From Achromobacter sp. Root83 (GTDB lineage Bacteria; Pseudomonadota; Gammaproteobacteria; Burkholderiales; Burkholderiaceae_B), in the NCBI RefSeq assembly GCF_001428845.1, contig NZ_LMIU01000001.1, positions 558,984-622,983 on the forward strand: a stretch of DNA of 64,000 nt. The letters are read 5' to 3'. The position numbers and the translations under genes are program-made. The notes under the pieces were generated by a model. It did not search any database, was not told the origin of the DNA, and saw nothing but the letters and a program-made list of their open reading frames with translations. This document shows, in pieces, positions 22,998 to 32,236 of this stretch (its first letter is position 1; each line of letters starts with the position of its first letter).

Positions 22998-25031
22998 GTG
23001 GAGGCGAGCGTGGTAGCGGGCGTGGAATCCACGGTGGAATTTGGTCCCGCGCCCATCCACGTGCGCATGCTGGGACCCATGACGGTCAGCCGGGCGGGCG
23101 CCGCCCTGGCGCTGCCGCCATCGCGCAAGCTGCGCGCGCTTATTGCCTACCTGGCGCTGGCCCCGCACGCCGTCAACCGGGCGCATCTTTGCGAGCTGCT
23201 GTGGGACATCCCGAACGACCCGCGCGGCGAATTGCGCTGGTGCCTCAGCAAGGCCAGGTCGCTGCTGGACGAGCCCGGGCGCCGCAGGATCGAGACGGCG
23301 CAGGACACGGTACGGCTGGATCTGGCCGATTGCCGGGTGGACGTCATCGACATCGGCCTGGCGATGCAGCAGGGCATCGACAAGGCGGACCCGGCGCGCC
23401 TGCGCGCGCTTGCGGCGCTGTTCGTGGGCGACTTCCTGGAAGGGCTGGAGATCGGCCGCAGCCCGTTCTTCAATAGCTGGCTCACGGCGCAGCGCCGGCG
23501 CCTGCGGGCCTGCCACACCGCCGTGCTGGAGCACCTGGCCGCAAGCCTGCCGTCCGGCTCCGAAGAGAGCTTCGCCTGCCTGGACAAATGGCTGCACCTT
23601 GCCCCCTTCGACCGCCACGCGCACGAACTGCTGCTGGATTCGCTGGGCTTTCGCGGCCAGTGGCGCGAAGGCGAAGCGCATCTGGCGGCGGCGGTGCGCA
23701 CCTTCGAGGCCGAGGGGCTGGACTGGCGGCCGTTGCGCGAGGCGTGGCGGGAGGTCCGGTCCCGGCGGGCGAGTCCCGCGCAGATCCCGGTTGATGCCGA
23801 CGCGGCGCCACCGCGGGGCCCCGCCGACAATGCGGTGGAACGGGCGGGCCGCGCGTCGATCGCGGTCATGCCGTTCGTGGACCGGTCGGCGCAGGCGGGC
23901 GTGCGCGGGGGGCTGGCGGACGGCCTGGCCTTTGACATCATCACCCGGCTGGCGAAGCTGCGCAGCCTGTTCGTCATCGCGCAGGGCACCGTCTTCGCCC
24001 TGGACCAGCGCAGCGTGGGGCCGGAGGAGGCGGGCCGCACGCTCAATGTGGACTACGTCGTCAGCGGATCGCTGCGGCGCCAGGACCAGCGCGTCGCCGT
24101 GGACGTTCAACTGGTCGACTCCAGGACGGCCCGCATCGTGTGGACGGACGTCTTCGATCACAAACTGGACGACGCGTTCCTGACGCTGGACGAGATCGGC
24201 AACCGGATCGTGGCGTCGATCGAGATCGAGATCGAGGCCGCCGAGCGCAACCGCGCCATCCTGACGCCGCCGACTTCGCTGGACGCGTGGCAGGCGCACC
24301 ACCGGGGCCTGTGGCACATGTACCGGTTCAACCATGCGGACAATGAGCAGGCGCGGCACTTCTTCGAGATGGCGGTACGGCTGGATCCGACGTTCTCCCG
24401 CGCCTACGCGGGCCTGTCCTTTACCCACTGGCAGACGGCGTTCCAACGCTGGGGCGAGCAAGGGCCGGCCATCGACCTGGCGTTCGAGACGGCCGGGCAG
24501 GGCCTGATCGCCGATGACCGTGATCCGGCCGCGCATTGGGCCATGGGCCGGGCGCTGTGGCTGCGCGGCAACCAGGACCAGTCGCTGACCGAATTGCGCA
24601 GCGCGGTGGACCTGAGCCCCAATTTCGCGCTGGGGCACTACACGCTGGGCTTCGTGGACTGCCAGTCGGGGGACGCCGAAGCGGCGATCGGCGCGTCCGA
24701 TTATTCCCGCCATCTGAGCCCCTTCGACCCGCTGCTGTTCGGCATGCTGGCCGTGCGCGCGCTGGCGCTGGTCCGCCTGGGCCGGCTCGACGAAGCCGCC
24801 GGCTGGGCAGTCAAGGCAGCCGCGCGTCCCAACGCGCATGTGCACATCCTGGCGATCGCCGCCTGCTGCCTGGCGATGGCCGGCCGGATCGACGAGGCGC
24901 TCGGCTTCCTGCCGCTGCTGCGCAAGGCGGCGCCGTCGTATCGCGTTGATGATCTGCTGACGGCGTTCCGCCTGACGCCGGACGCGCAGGCGCTGTTTCG
25001 CGAGGCGGCCAGGCGCATCGGAATCGGCTGA
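22998..25031 (+). CDS. SARP-type regulator with TolB-like and TPR domains
   Basis: 677 residues starting at GTG 22998. Domains in order: an OmpR/SARP-like winged helix (about 20-95, IHVRMLGPMTVSRAGAALAL to the ELLWD/ELRWCLSKAR block), a bacterial transcriptional activation domain (about 100-250, FLEGLEIGRSPFFNSWL), a TolB-N/FlgO-like beta domain (about 285-410, SIAVMPFVDRSAQ to DYVVSGSLRR) and TPR-like helices to the C-terminus (HFFEMAVRLDPTFSRAYAGL). No membrane segment is visible. The layout resembles signal-sensing one-component regulators; target and ligand are unknown. It is divergent from a methyltransferase gene and has no operon partner downstream before the autotransporter. Confidence 0.85.
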   Translation: MEASVVAGVESTVEFGPAPIHVRMLGPMTVSRAGAALALPPSRKLRALIAYLALAPHAVNRAHLCELLWDIPNDPRGELRWCLSKARSLLDEPGRRRIETAQDTVRLDLADCRVDVIDIGLAMQQGIDKADPARLRALAALFVGDFLEGLEIGRSPFFNSWLTAQRRRLRACHTAVLEHLAASLPSGSEESFACLDKWLHLAPFDRHAHELLLDSLGFRGQWREGEAHLAAAVRTFEAEGLDWRPLREAWREVRSRRASPAQIPVDADAAPPRGPADNAVERAGRASIAVMPFVDRSAQAGVRGGLADGLAFDIITRLAKLRSLFVIAQGTVFALDQRSVGPEEAGRTLNVDYVVSGSLRRQDQRVAVDVQLVDSRTARIVWTDVFDHKLDDAFLTLDEIGNRIVASIEIEIEAAERNRAILTPPTSLDAWQAHHRGLWHMYRFNHADNEQARHFFEMAVRLDPTFSRAYAGLSFTHWQTAFQRWGEQGPAIDLAFETAGQGLIADDRDPAAHWAMGRALWLRGNQDQSLTELRSAVDLSPNFALGHYTLGFVDCQSGDAEAAIGASDYSRHLSPFDPLLFGMLAVRALALVRLGRLDEAAGWAVKAAARPNAHVHILAIAACCLAMAGRIDEALGFLPLLRKAAPSYRVDDLLTAFRLTPDAQALFREAARRIGIG

Positions 25032-25083
25032 CGCGGCGCCGTGGGCGCCCACCTTCCCCCATCCGCGCGGGTCTTCGGGACTA

Positions 25084-25108
25084 CGACTAAAGTCGGATGT
25101 ACTAGTAC
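25084..25108. promoter_or_regulatory. Two adjacent palindromes upstream of the autotransporter
   Basis: CGACTAAAGTCG (25084-25095; 5-bp arms, 2-bp centre) and the perfect dyad GTACTAGTAC (25099-25108) lie next to each other, about 105-130 bp before the autotransporter start and 50 bp after the preceding stop. They are likely binding sites for a dimeric regulator; which one cannot be told. Confidence 0.5.
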
Positions 25109-25211
25109 TTTCGAACTGCTACTCTCGGCCAGGCTCTGGGCACCCCCGCCCGGGCGGACTCTTGGCTGTGCGTATTTGTTGCGTGTCGGTCAGCTCACTC
25201 ATGGCGCGACA

Positions 25212-28200
25212 ATGCAGAACAGATCGAAATCGACAAAGACCGCACACCGTCAGGCCCGCAAGAACACACCCAGTACCGCCACGCAGCCCAGGCTGAACTA
25301 CGCAAGCCGGCTGTTCCTGGCCGCGTGGTGTTCGGCGTTTCCCCTCGCCGGCGCCGTGGCGCAGCAATCGCTGGTTTGCACGGGCTACAACCCGATGAGT
25401 TGCAACAACGACAGCGGGACGTTGACCGCGCCGGTGACCCTGACCGACAGCGATCAGAATTTCAACGTCACCAACAATGCCACGCTCGTCCTGAGTGACG
25501 GCGCCAACCCCGTGGGCGTGGAGATATTCAGCCAAGGGATACAGGGCACGCAAGGCAGCCAGACCGACCGCAACGGCGGCCAAGGCTATGACCTGACGCT
25601 GACCAACAACGGCAGCGTGTCGATGAATATCAATGGAATCGCCACGGAGATGGCCATCGGCGTGCGGGGCAGCAGCCGCGGGGGACTCGGCCTGCCGCAA
25701 AAGCCCAGCAGCGACAACGAGGGGGGCAACGGCGGCGCGGGCGGCACGGTCACGCTCACGAATAACAACGCCGTGACACTCGGGTCAGGTACCAATGCCA
25801 GCTATTCAAGCGGCGCGATGGGTGTCTATGCGGAAAGCGCGGGCGGCAATGGCGGCCCGCCGGAATCCCATGCCATCGACCACTACGGCGGCAACGGCGG
25901 CAACGCCGGCACGGTCACGCTGACCAACAATGCCTCCGTTTCCCTGGGAACCGCGGGTACGCCCTTGCTGGGCAGCGTCCGGGCCTGGGCGGTAGCGGCC
26001 GAGAGTTTCGGCGGCAGCACCGGCAATTACGCAAAAGGACAGATCACGGATGGCTCACCCGCCGGCCAGGCGGGCTCCGCGGGTGACGTGACCCTGACCA
26101 ATCTGGGCAATGTTTCCGTCTATTGGACGACCATACCCGGGACCACGACGTCCGACGGCGTGGTGGGCATCATGGCCCGCAGCTTCGGCGGCACGGGCGG
26201 CTTCAGCGACTACTCCGACGATTCCGGCGGCAACGGCGGCAATACGGGGCAGGTGAAGGTCAATGTCGGCTCGGCGGCGGGCGGCGCGAAAACCCTGGTG
26301 GTCGCGAGTGGCGGACCCGGCCTGAGCGGCAACAGCGCAGGCGTGCTGGGCCTGTCCAGAGGCGGGGTCGGCGGCAATCAGGAGTCCCATGGCGCCAGCG
26401 GCGGGGCGGGCGGCAATGCGGGCGGCGTCACCATCCAGCTCAACAACACGCAGGTCAGCACGGCCGGGGATGGCGTGGCCGGCGTGGTGGGGTTTTCACG
26501 CGGCGGCAACGGCGGCCAGGGCAACGCCACCGACCATAGTACGGATGGCGGTAACGGCGGGAACGCCGGCAATGTCAGCGTCTCGCTGGATTACTCGGGC
26601 AGCACGCCCGCCCAGGCCTCGTCGGTGTCGACCAACGGCCTCGCGGCCTATGGCCTCCTGGCGCAGAGCGTCGGCGGATTTGGCGGCACGGGCACCTCGC
26701 AGGGCGGCATCGGCCAGAATGCCGGGACCGCGTTCGCGACCACCCTGAACTACTCGTCCGTCACCACCATCGGCGACTTTGCCGCCGGTATCGTGACGCA
26801 ATCGATCGGCGGGGGCGGAGGCACGGGCACCGACTTCACCGATGGCCTGGCCGGGGCGGGTGGCAACGGCGGCAATGGCGGATCGGGCACGGACTCCACG
26901 ATCTCCACCTCGGGGGCCATCAGCACCACGGGACAGCATGCCTATGGCCTGCTGGCGCAGTCGATCGGCGGCAGCGGCGGCACTGGCGGCGTCGGTGCGG
27001 GGCTGCTCCTGGCGCTTGGGGGAGACGGCGGCGCCGGCGGCGGCGGCGGCACGGTGTCGGTCACCAACGCGGGCAGCGTCAGGACCAACGGCTATGGGTC
27101 CACCGGCATGACCGGCCAATCCATCGGCGGCGGCGGCGGCGCGGCGGGCGCCGCTGGCGGCTTGATCGCCATTGGCGGATCGGTGTCCGCCTCGCAGAAC
27201 AACAGCGGCGGCGGGGTCACCGTGACCAATACGGGTCTGGTCAGTACCCAGGGCGACGCGGCCATCGGCCTGCTCGGCCAATCGATCGGCGGCGGCGGCG
27301 GCAGCGCCGCGACGACGGCGGGCCTGTTGTCCATCGGGGGCACCGGCGGTTCCGGCGGCAACGGCGACTCGGTGACGGTACACGCGGACGGCACGCAACA
27401 GACGTCGGGCCGGTATGCCTACGGCGCGGTCGCGCAATCGATCGGGGGCGGGGGCGGCAATGGCGGTGATGCATTTGGCGTCACCACCGCGGCGCCGATT
27501 CCGACCTTGGGCGGCAGCGCGGGGGCGGGAGGCTCGGGTGGCGTGGTCTTCATGACCGTCAACAACAACGGCGTGTTGGGTACCGTGGGCGATGGATCGA
27601 CGGGGCTGCTCGCCCAGTCGATCGGCGGCGGCGGAGGCAGCGGCGGCTCGGCGTCGCAGCTGGGTGTGCTGGATACCGTGTCCCTGGCGATTGGCGGGGC
27701 CGGCGGCAGCGGCGGATGGGCCAATACGGTGACCGTCCAGACCTCGGGGGCGACCCTGACGACCAACGGCGCCAGCGCGGCGGGCATCGTCGCCCAGTCG
27801 ATCGGCGGCGGCGGCGGCAGCGGCGGCACCGCCCAGTCGCTGGATGTGAACCTGGGATTCAGCCTGGGGGTCACGGTAGGCGGCAGCGCCGGCTTGGGAG
27901 GCAGTGCGAACAAGGTCAGCGTGACGCTGGACAACACCAGCGTCAGCACAGCCGGCCTGACCCACGGCCGGCCGCCGGCCGCGCCCGGCTCCAAGGCGGT
28001 CGACCAGACGGATTCCTACGGCATTCTTGCGCAGTCGATCGGCGGCGGCGGCGGCAACGGAGGCAGCGTGGCATCGCAGAGCATCGCGCTGGAAGCGCCG
28101 ATTCCCGACGGCACCTCTTTCGCGATTGGAACGGCGGTGGCCGTAGGCGCTTCGGGCGGCTCGGGCGGCGACGGCAGCGAAGTGGATGTGACGCTGTCCG

Positions 28201-31200
28201 GCACCAGCGCGGTCCAGACCGACGGCCAAGGCTCGCACGGCGTGATGGCGCAGTCCATTGGCGGCGGCGGCGGCAACGGCGGAGACTCCAAGGCCATGAG
28301 CCGCACCGTCACGATCGAAGACACCGCCGTGGCGGTCAATGTCGATACCGCCGTCGGCGGCCAAGGCGGTGTGACGGGCGACGCGGCGCTGGTCAACCTG
28401 CAGCTCCATGACACCGCCCGGATCACGACCTACGGCGATTATTCCAATGCGCTGATGGGGCAATCCATTGGCGGCGGCGGCGGGAATGCGGGCATCGGCA
28501 GCAGTGGATCCGGCGGCATTGCCAGCGGCAAGTCCTACACGGTGAATGTCGGCGTGGGCGGCAAGGGCGGCGCCGGCGGCGAAGGCGGACCGCTCCAGGC
28601 GACGCTGGACCCGGGCGCCCGCATCGCCACCTTCGGCTCGGGTTCGCGCGGCGTTCTGCTTCAATCGATCGGCGGCGGCGGCGGCGCGTCGCAGGGCGCC
28701 ACCGTGGACCTGGGACTGCCATTTTCCAGCGGCGGCGGCGACACGGCTGCCTCCGCCACCACCAGTTTCAGCGCATCGGTGAATGTTTCTGTCGGTGAAA
28801 AAGGGGCCGGAGGCGGCAGCGGCGACACGATAACGCTGACCGACAACGGCACCATCATCACCTGGGGCAACGATGCGGACGGCCTATTGCTGCAGTCCAT
28901 TGGCGGCAGCGGCGGCCTGGGCGGATCCGCGGGCTCGGATGCCTCGGCGGGGCCTTCGTCGTATCCCTCGGGCGGGAACAATCCCGACGCTCCTCCGCCT
29001 CCTCCTTCGAACGACACGAATCTAGGCTCGTACTCGCTGTCGGTCGCGGTGGGCGGCAAGGGCGGCGGCGGCGGCAATGGCGGCGCGGTTACCGTGAACT
29101 ACGCCGGCCTCACCGCGACGCAAGGCGAGCTTGCCGACGCCATGGTGGTGCAGTCCATTGGCGGCGGCGGCGGCGTGGGCGGGTCGGCCACCGCCAAGGG
29201 CGCCAAGGGCGACGCGGCCGTGCAGATCGCCGTGGGCGGCACGGGCGGCGCGGCCGGCGACGGCGGCCTGATCACGCTGAACATGCAGGGCAAGGCAAAC
29301 GGCAAGTACAGCGTGCTGGACGCCGGCCAGTTTGCCACCCTGGGCAACGTGGCCTACGGACTGCTGGCGCAGTCGATCGGCGGCGGCGGCGGCCAAGGCG
29401 CCGATGGTTCTTCCGACGTCACCTACAAGACCGCCACGACGCCGTCGTTGCTGCTTGGCGTCAATGGAACCGGCGGCAATGGCGGCCGCGGCGGCGCCAT
29501 CAACATGAATGCGCCGGGCAGCCTGGTCGGGGCGTTGACGCATGGAACCGGATCTCACGCCGTGGTGCTGCAATCCATTGGCGGGGGCGGTGGCACCGCC
29601 AGCATGGGGAGCAGCGTGTCCGTCAAGGGCTCCAGCCTGATCCTGCAGTTCGGCGGCGGCGGCACTGGTAGCGCCAGCGGCGGCGGCGACGTCACCGTGA
29701 ATTCCTCGCTGCTGTCGGCGACGACCGGCCATGGCGCCTATGGCTTCGTCGGCCAGTCCATCGGCGGCGGGGGCGGCATCGCCTACGCGGGCCAGGCGGC
29801 CAACATCAGTTCGGCGACGATCGACAACACGGGCCAAAGCAACGCGAACGATGCGTCGGGCGGCGCCGTCAATGTCACCCTGAACGCCGTTTCGGGAACG
29901 TCCCAGATGGACGACTATCTAGATATGCGGACTCTCGGCTCCGCGGCGCATGGCATCGTGCTGCAGTCGATCGGGGGCGGCGGCGGAATCGCGGGCGATC
30001 CCGCGGCGTCTTCGCTGCAAATGGGGTGGCAGGGCGGCGGGCAGGCCAGATCGGGGGCCACCAGCGCCAACGGCGGAGACATCACGCTGAATCTGAATTC
30101 CATGCGGATCAAGGCCACCGGCGACAACAGCTACGGCGTCATCATGCAGTCGATCGCGGATGGGGGCGGCCTGGGAGGCACCACGCAGGGGAGCTTCGCG
30201 GGGTCGGTGTACAACCACGCCAATGGCGGGGGTTCTAAGGCGGGCAGCATCACGTTTACGCAGACGGGTGGCCAACTGTTGGTTTACGGAAGCAACCCGG
30301 TCGGCGTTTTTGCCCAGAGCGACGGCAATATTTCCCAGGCGTCGCCTATTTCCCTGACCATCAACGGCACGCTTCAGACCATGACGGGAGACCCGAACGG
30401 CGTCGGCGTATGGCTGGACGGCGGCTCGGTCGGCAACACCGTCACTGTCGGCGGCTGGATCGACTCCACCGTCGCCGTGCAGCAGACGCGCAACGGCGTC
30501 ACCACCGTCACCAACACGGGGACCATCTCCGGTTCGCAAATCCTCACCGCCGACAACAGCGACGCGGTCGGCGTCGTCAACAATACCGGCACCTTGCTCA
30601 ACGCCGCCATCATCAAGGGCACGGTCTTCAACGACGGGGCCGTGCTGATCGGCTCGCGCTCGCAGCTAGGCCAGATGCGCGTGACCAACGACTTCAACCA
30701 GGGCGCGGCCGGCGCGCTGCATGTGAACACCGACTTTTCCAACATGCAGGTCGATACGATCTCGGTCGACGGCGCGGCGCGGCTGGGTGGGCGCGTGCAG
30801 ATCGATGCGTTGACGCTGATGCCCAACCGGGAACTGACCTTCATGCAAGCTGGAACCCTGACGCCGAATGCGGCCGTGGGCGGCGCGTCGGACCTGTTCG
30901 ACTTCAATGCCCGCTACACGCCCCGGACGGCGTCGGTGTCGGTGGGCAATGCCAATTTCAATGCGCTGTCGAGCAAGTACGGCGTGGGATCCAATCTGCG
31001 TGAAATGGGCAACCATCTGCAGAATATCTGGGACCGCGGCAGCAACGAGGAGCTTGGCGCGCTGTACGCCCAGCTCGACTATGCGGCCGCCGGCGGCGCA
31101 TCCGGCTATTCGTCCGCGCTGAGCGACCTGTCGCCGGGCGCATCCGCCGCGCCCGCCGCGCTGGCAACTGGCGCCATGAAGGGCTTCGGCGATTCGCTGT

Positions 31201-32072
31201 TCAGTTGCCCGTGGTTTTCCGGCAAGGACGCGCAGACCTCCGAAGGCGACTGCACGTGGGGCCGCATCACCGACAAGACGACCCGGCTGGATGCGGGACG
31301 CGGAACATCGTCGACCAGGTCCGAGTCCATGTCCTATCAGCTTGGCGCCCAGAAGCGCATTGCGCCTAGCTGGATCCTGGGATTTTCGGGGGCCTACGAG
31401 AACAGCACCATCCGTACCGACGACAGCCGCATCCGCAGCAAGGGCGACACGGGCTACCTGGGCGCCGTGCTCAAGTACGAAACCGGTCCCTGGACCTTCT
31501 CGGGCGCCACCTACGGCAGCTACGGCGCGTACGACAACCAGCGCACCGTCGGACTGACGAGCGCGCAGGCCAAGAGCGATTCCAAGGTCTGGTCGATCGG
31601 CCAGCAGTTGCGCGCGTCGTACACCTACGCGACGGACAAGGCCTACATCAAGCCCTACGCCAATCTGGACCTGATCTACACGAGCATGCCGGGGTACAGC
31701 GAACGGGGCGCGGGGACGTCCAACCTGAACATCAAGAGCGCCGACAACCTGACGGCACTGCTCAGTCCGGGGATCGAAGTGGGCGGCCGGATCGACTTCA
31801 AGAACGGCTACACGGCGCGTCCGTTTGTGAATGTGGGCGTATCGCTGGCCAGCACGGACAAATGGGATTCCCGCGCCCAGCTCGCCGCGGCGCCCGCCGG
31901 CAGCCCGGATTTCAAGACCACGCTGGATACGGGCCGCGTCTTCGGGCAGGCATCGGTCGGTGTGCAACTGAGCAGCCGCGGTGGCTTCGACGTGCGGCTG
32001 CAATATGACGCCGTGGCCTCGGATCGGGTGCGCAGTTCGGGTGGGTCCGTCAAGGCGACGTGGAGGTATTGA
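25212..32072 (+). CDS. Giant type V autotransporter with SIGGGGG repeats
   Basis: 2286 residues from ATG 25212 (MQNRSKSTKTAHRQARKNTP), the best start because it gives a long basic region before the hydrophobic signal core LFLAAWCSAFPLAGAVAQ, as in extended autotransporter signals. The passenger (about 55-1990) contains 19 recognisable AQSIGGGGGxGG-type motifs spaced mostly 60-90 residues, each opening a Gly/Ser/Thr/Asn-rich beta-helix rung set. The C-terminal about 280 residues form the beta-barrel (CTWGRITDKTTRLDAG to VKATWRY, ending in aromatic Tyr). Such proteins are secreted to the cell surface and often act in adhesion or biofilm; no catalytic motif was seen. It is monocistronic, and its DNA repeats make it prone to recombination. 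Confidence 0.92.
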   Translation: MQNRSKSTKTAHRQARKNTPSTATQPRLNYASRLFLAAWCSAFPLAGAVAQQSLVCTGYNPMSCNNDSGTLTAPVTLTDSDQNFNVTNNATLVLSDGANPVGVEIFSQGIQGTQGSQTDRNGGQGYDLTLTNNGSVSMNINGIATEMAIGVRGSSRGGLGLPQKPSSDNEGGNGGAGGTVTLTNNNAVTLGSGTNASYSSGAMGVYAESAGGNGGPPESHAIDHYGGNGGNAGTVTLTNNASVSLGTAGTPLLGSVRAWAVAAESFGGSTGNYAKGQITDGSPAGQAGSAGDVTLTNLGNVSVYWTTIPGTTTSDGVVGIMARSFGGTGGFSDYSDDSGGNGGNTGQVKVNVGSAAGGAKTLVVASGGPGLSGNSAGVLGLSRGGVGGNQESHGASGGAGGNAGGVTIQLNNTQVSTAGDGVAGVVGFSRGGNGGQGNATDHSTDGGNGGNAGNVSVSLDYSGSTPAQASSVSTNGLAAYGLLAQSVGGFGGTGTSQGGIGQNAGTAFATTLNYSSVTTIGDFAAGIVTQSIGGGGGTGTDFTDGLAGAGGNGGNGGSGTDSTISTSGAISTTGQHAYGLLAQSIGGSGGTGGVGAGLLLALGGDGGAGGGGGTVSVTNAGSVRTNGYGSTGMTGQSIGGGGGAAGAAGGLIAIGGSVSASQNNSGGGVTVTNTGLVSTQGDAAIGLLGQSIGGGGGSAATTAGLLSIGGTGGSGGNGDSVTVHADGTQQTSGRYAYGAVAQSIGGGGGNGGDAFGVTTAAPIPTLGGSAGAGGSGGVVFMTVNNNGVLGTVGDGSTGLLAQSIGGGGGSGGSASQLGVLDTVSLAIGGAGGSGGWANTVTVQTSGATLTTNGASAAGIVAQSIGGGGGSGGTAQSLDVNLGFSLGVTVGGSAGLGGSANKVSVTLDNTSVSTAGLTHGRPPAAPGSKAVDQTDSYGILAQSIGGGGGNGGSVASQSIALEAPIPDGTSFAIGTAVAVGASGGSGGDGSEVDVTLSGTSAVQTDGQGSHGVMAQSIGGGGGNGGDSKAMSRTVTIEDTAVAVNVDTAVGGQGGVTGDAALVNLQLHDTARITTYGDYSNALMGQSIGGGGGNAGIGSSGSGGIASGKSYTVNVGVGGKGGAGGEGGPLQATLDPGARIATFGSGSRGVLLQSIGGGGGASQGATVDLGLPFSSGGGDTAASATTSFSASVNVSVGEKGAGGGSGDTITLTDNGTIITWGNDADGLLLQSIGGSGGLGGSAGSDASAGPSSYPSGGNNPDAPPPPPSNDTNLGSYSLSVAVGGKGGGGGNGGAVTVNYAGLTATQGELADAMVVQSIGGGGGVGGSATAKGAKGDAAVQIAVGGTGGAAGDGGLITLNMQGKANGKYSVLDAGQFATLGNVAYGLLAQSIGGGGGQGADGSSDVTYKTATTPSLLLGVNGTGGNGGRGGAINMNAPGSLVGALTHGTGSHAVVLQSIGGGGGTASMGSSVSVKGSSLILQFGGGGTGSASGGGDVTVNSSLLSATTGHGAYGFVGQSIGGGGGIAYAGQAANISSATIDNTGQSNANDASGGAVNVTLNAVSGTSQMDDYLDMRTLGSAAHGIVLQSIGGGGGIAGDPAASSLQMGWQGGGQARSGATSANGGDITLNLNSMRIKATGDNSYGVIMQSIADGGGLGGTTQGSFAGSVYNHANGGGSKAGSITFTQTGGQLLVYGSNPVGVFAQSDGNISQASPISLTINGTLQTMTGDPNGVGVWLDGGSVGNTVTVGGWIDSTVAVQQTRNGVTTVTNTGTISGSQILTADNSDAVGVVNNTGTLLNAAIIKGTVFNDGAVLIGSRSQLGQMRVTNDFNQGAAGALHVNTDFSNMQVDTISVDGAARLGGRVQIDALTLMPNRELTFMQAGTLTPNAAVGGASDLFDFNARYTPRTASVSVGNANFNALSSKYGVGSNLREMGNHLQNIWDRGSNEELGALYAQLDYAAAGGASGYSSALSDLSPGASAAPAALATGAMKGFGDSLFSCPWFSGKDAQTSEGDCTWGRITDKTTRLDAGRGTSSTRSESMSYQLGAQKRIAPSWILGFSGAYENSTIRTDDSRIRSKGDTGYLGAVLKYETGPWTFSGATYGSYGAYDNQRTVGLTSAQAKSDSKVWSIGQQLRASYTYATDKAYIKPYANLDLIYTSMPGYSERGAGTSNLNIKSADNLTALLSPGIEVGGRIDFKNGYTARPFVNVGVSLASTDKWDSRAQLAAAPAGSPDFKTTLDTGRVFGQASVGVQLSSRGGFDVRLQYDAVASDRVRSSGGSVKATWRY

Positions 32073-32193
32073 GCGCAGTGGGCGGCGTGCGGTCCGGGCG
32101 GCAGCGCCCGCCGTACGTCGCCGGTTGGATATAGAGACGTTGCCGGACCGCCGTTTGCGATTTATTCCCAGCCAGCGCTTGTAATGCTGTATT
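32073..32193. other. Region after the autotransporter, small hairpin
   Basis: A GC-rich hairpin (GGGCG/CGCCC arms, GCAG loop, 32096-32109, extendable by a few pairs) lies about 25 bp after the autotransporter stop; no T-tract follows. The rest becomes AT-rich toward the IclR-type site. No gene is seen. Confidence 0.45.
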
Positions 32194-32230
32194 GTTTCGT
32201 TGAATAAAATTAATTCCATTCAATGAAACG
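32194..32230. promoter_or_regulatory. Candidate IclR operator, copy 1
   Basis: A 37-bp element just before the MmgE/PrpD start. Its arms GTTTCGTTGAAT and ATTCAATGAAAC pair at 11 of 12 positions around a 12-bp AT-rich spacer. The same 37 bp recur at 34477-34513 with 31 matches, beside the iclR gene. Confidence 0.8.
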
Positions 32231-32236
32231 ATAATT

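Noticed and set aside
26496..28664. Long minus-strand frame opposite the autotransporter
   Set aside because: It arises from the reverse of Gly/Ser repeat codons and gives low-complexity Ala/Arg/Asp sequence without any domain.
26600..30200. CRISPR-like array
   Set aside because: Regularly spaced near-identical DNA here encodes the SIGGGGG beta-helix repeats in one frame; spacing varies and there are no cas genes.
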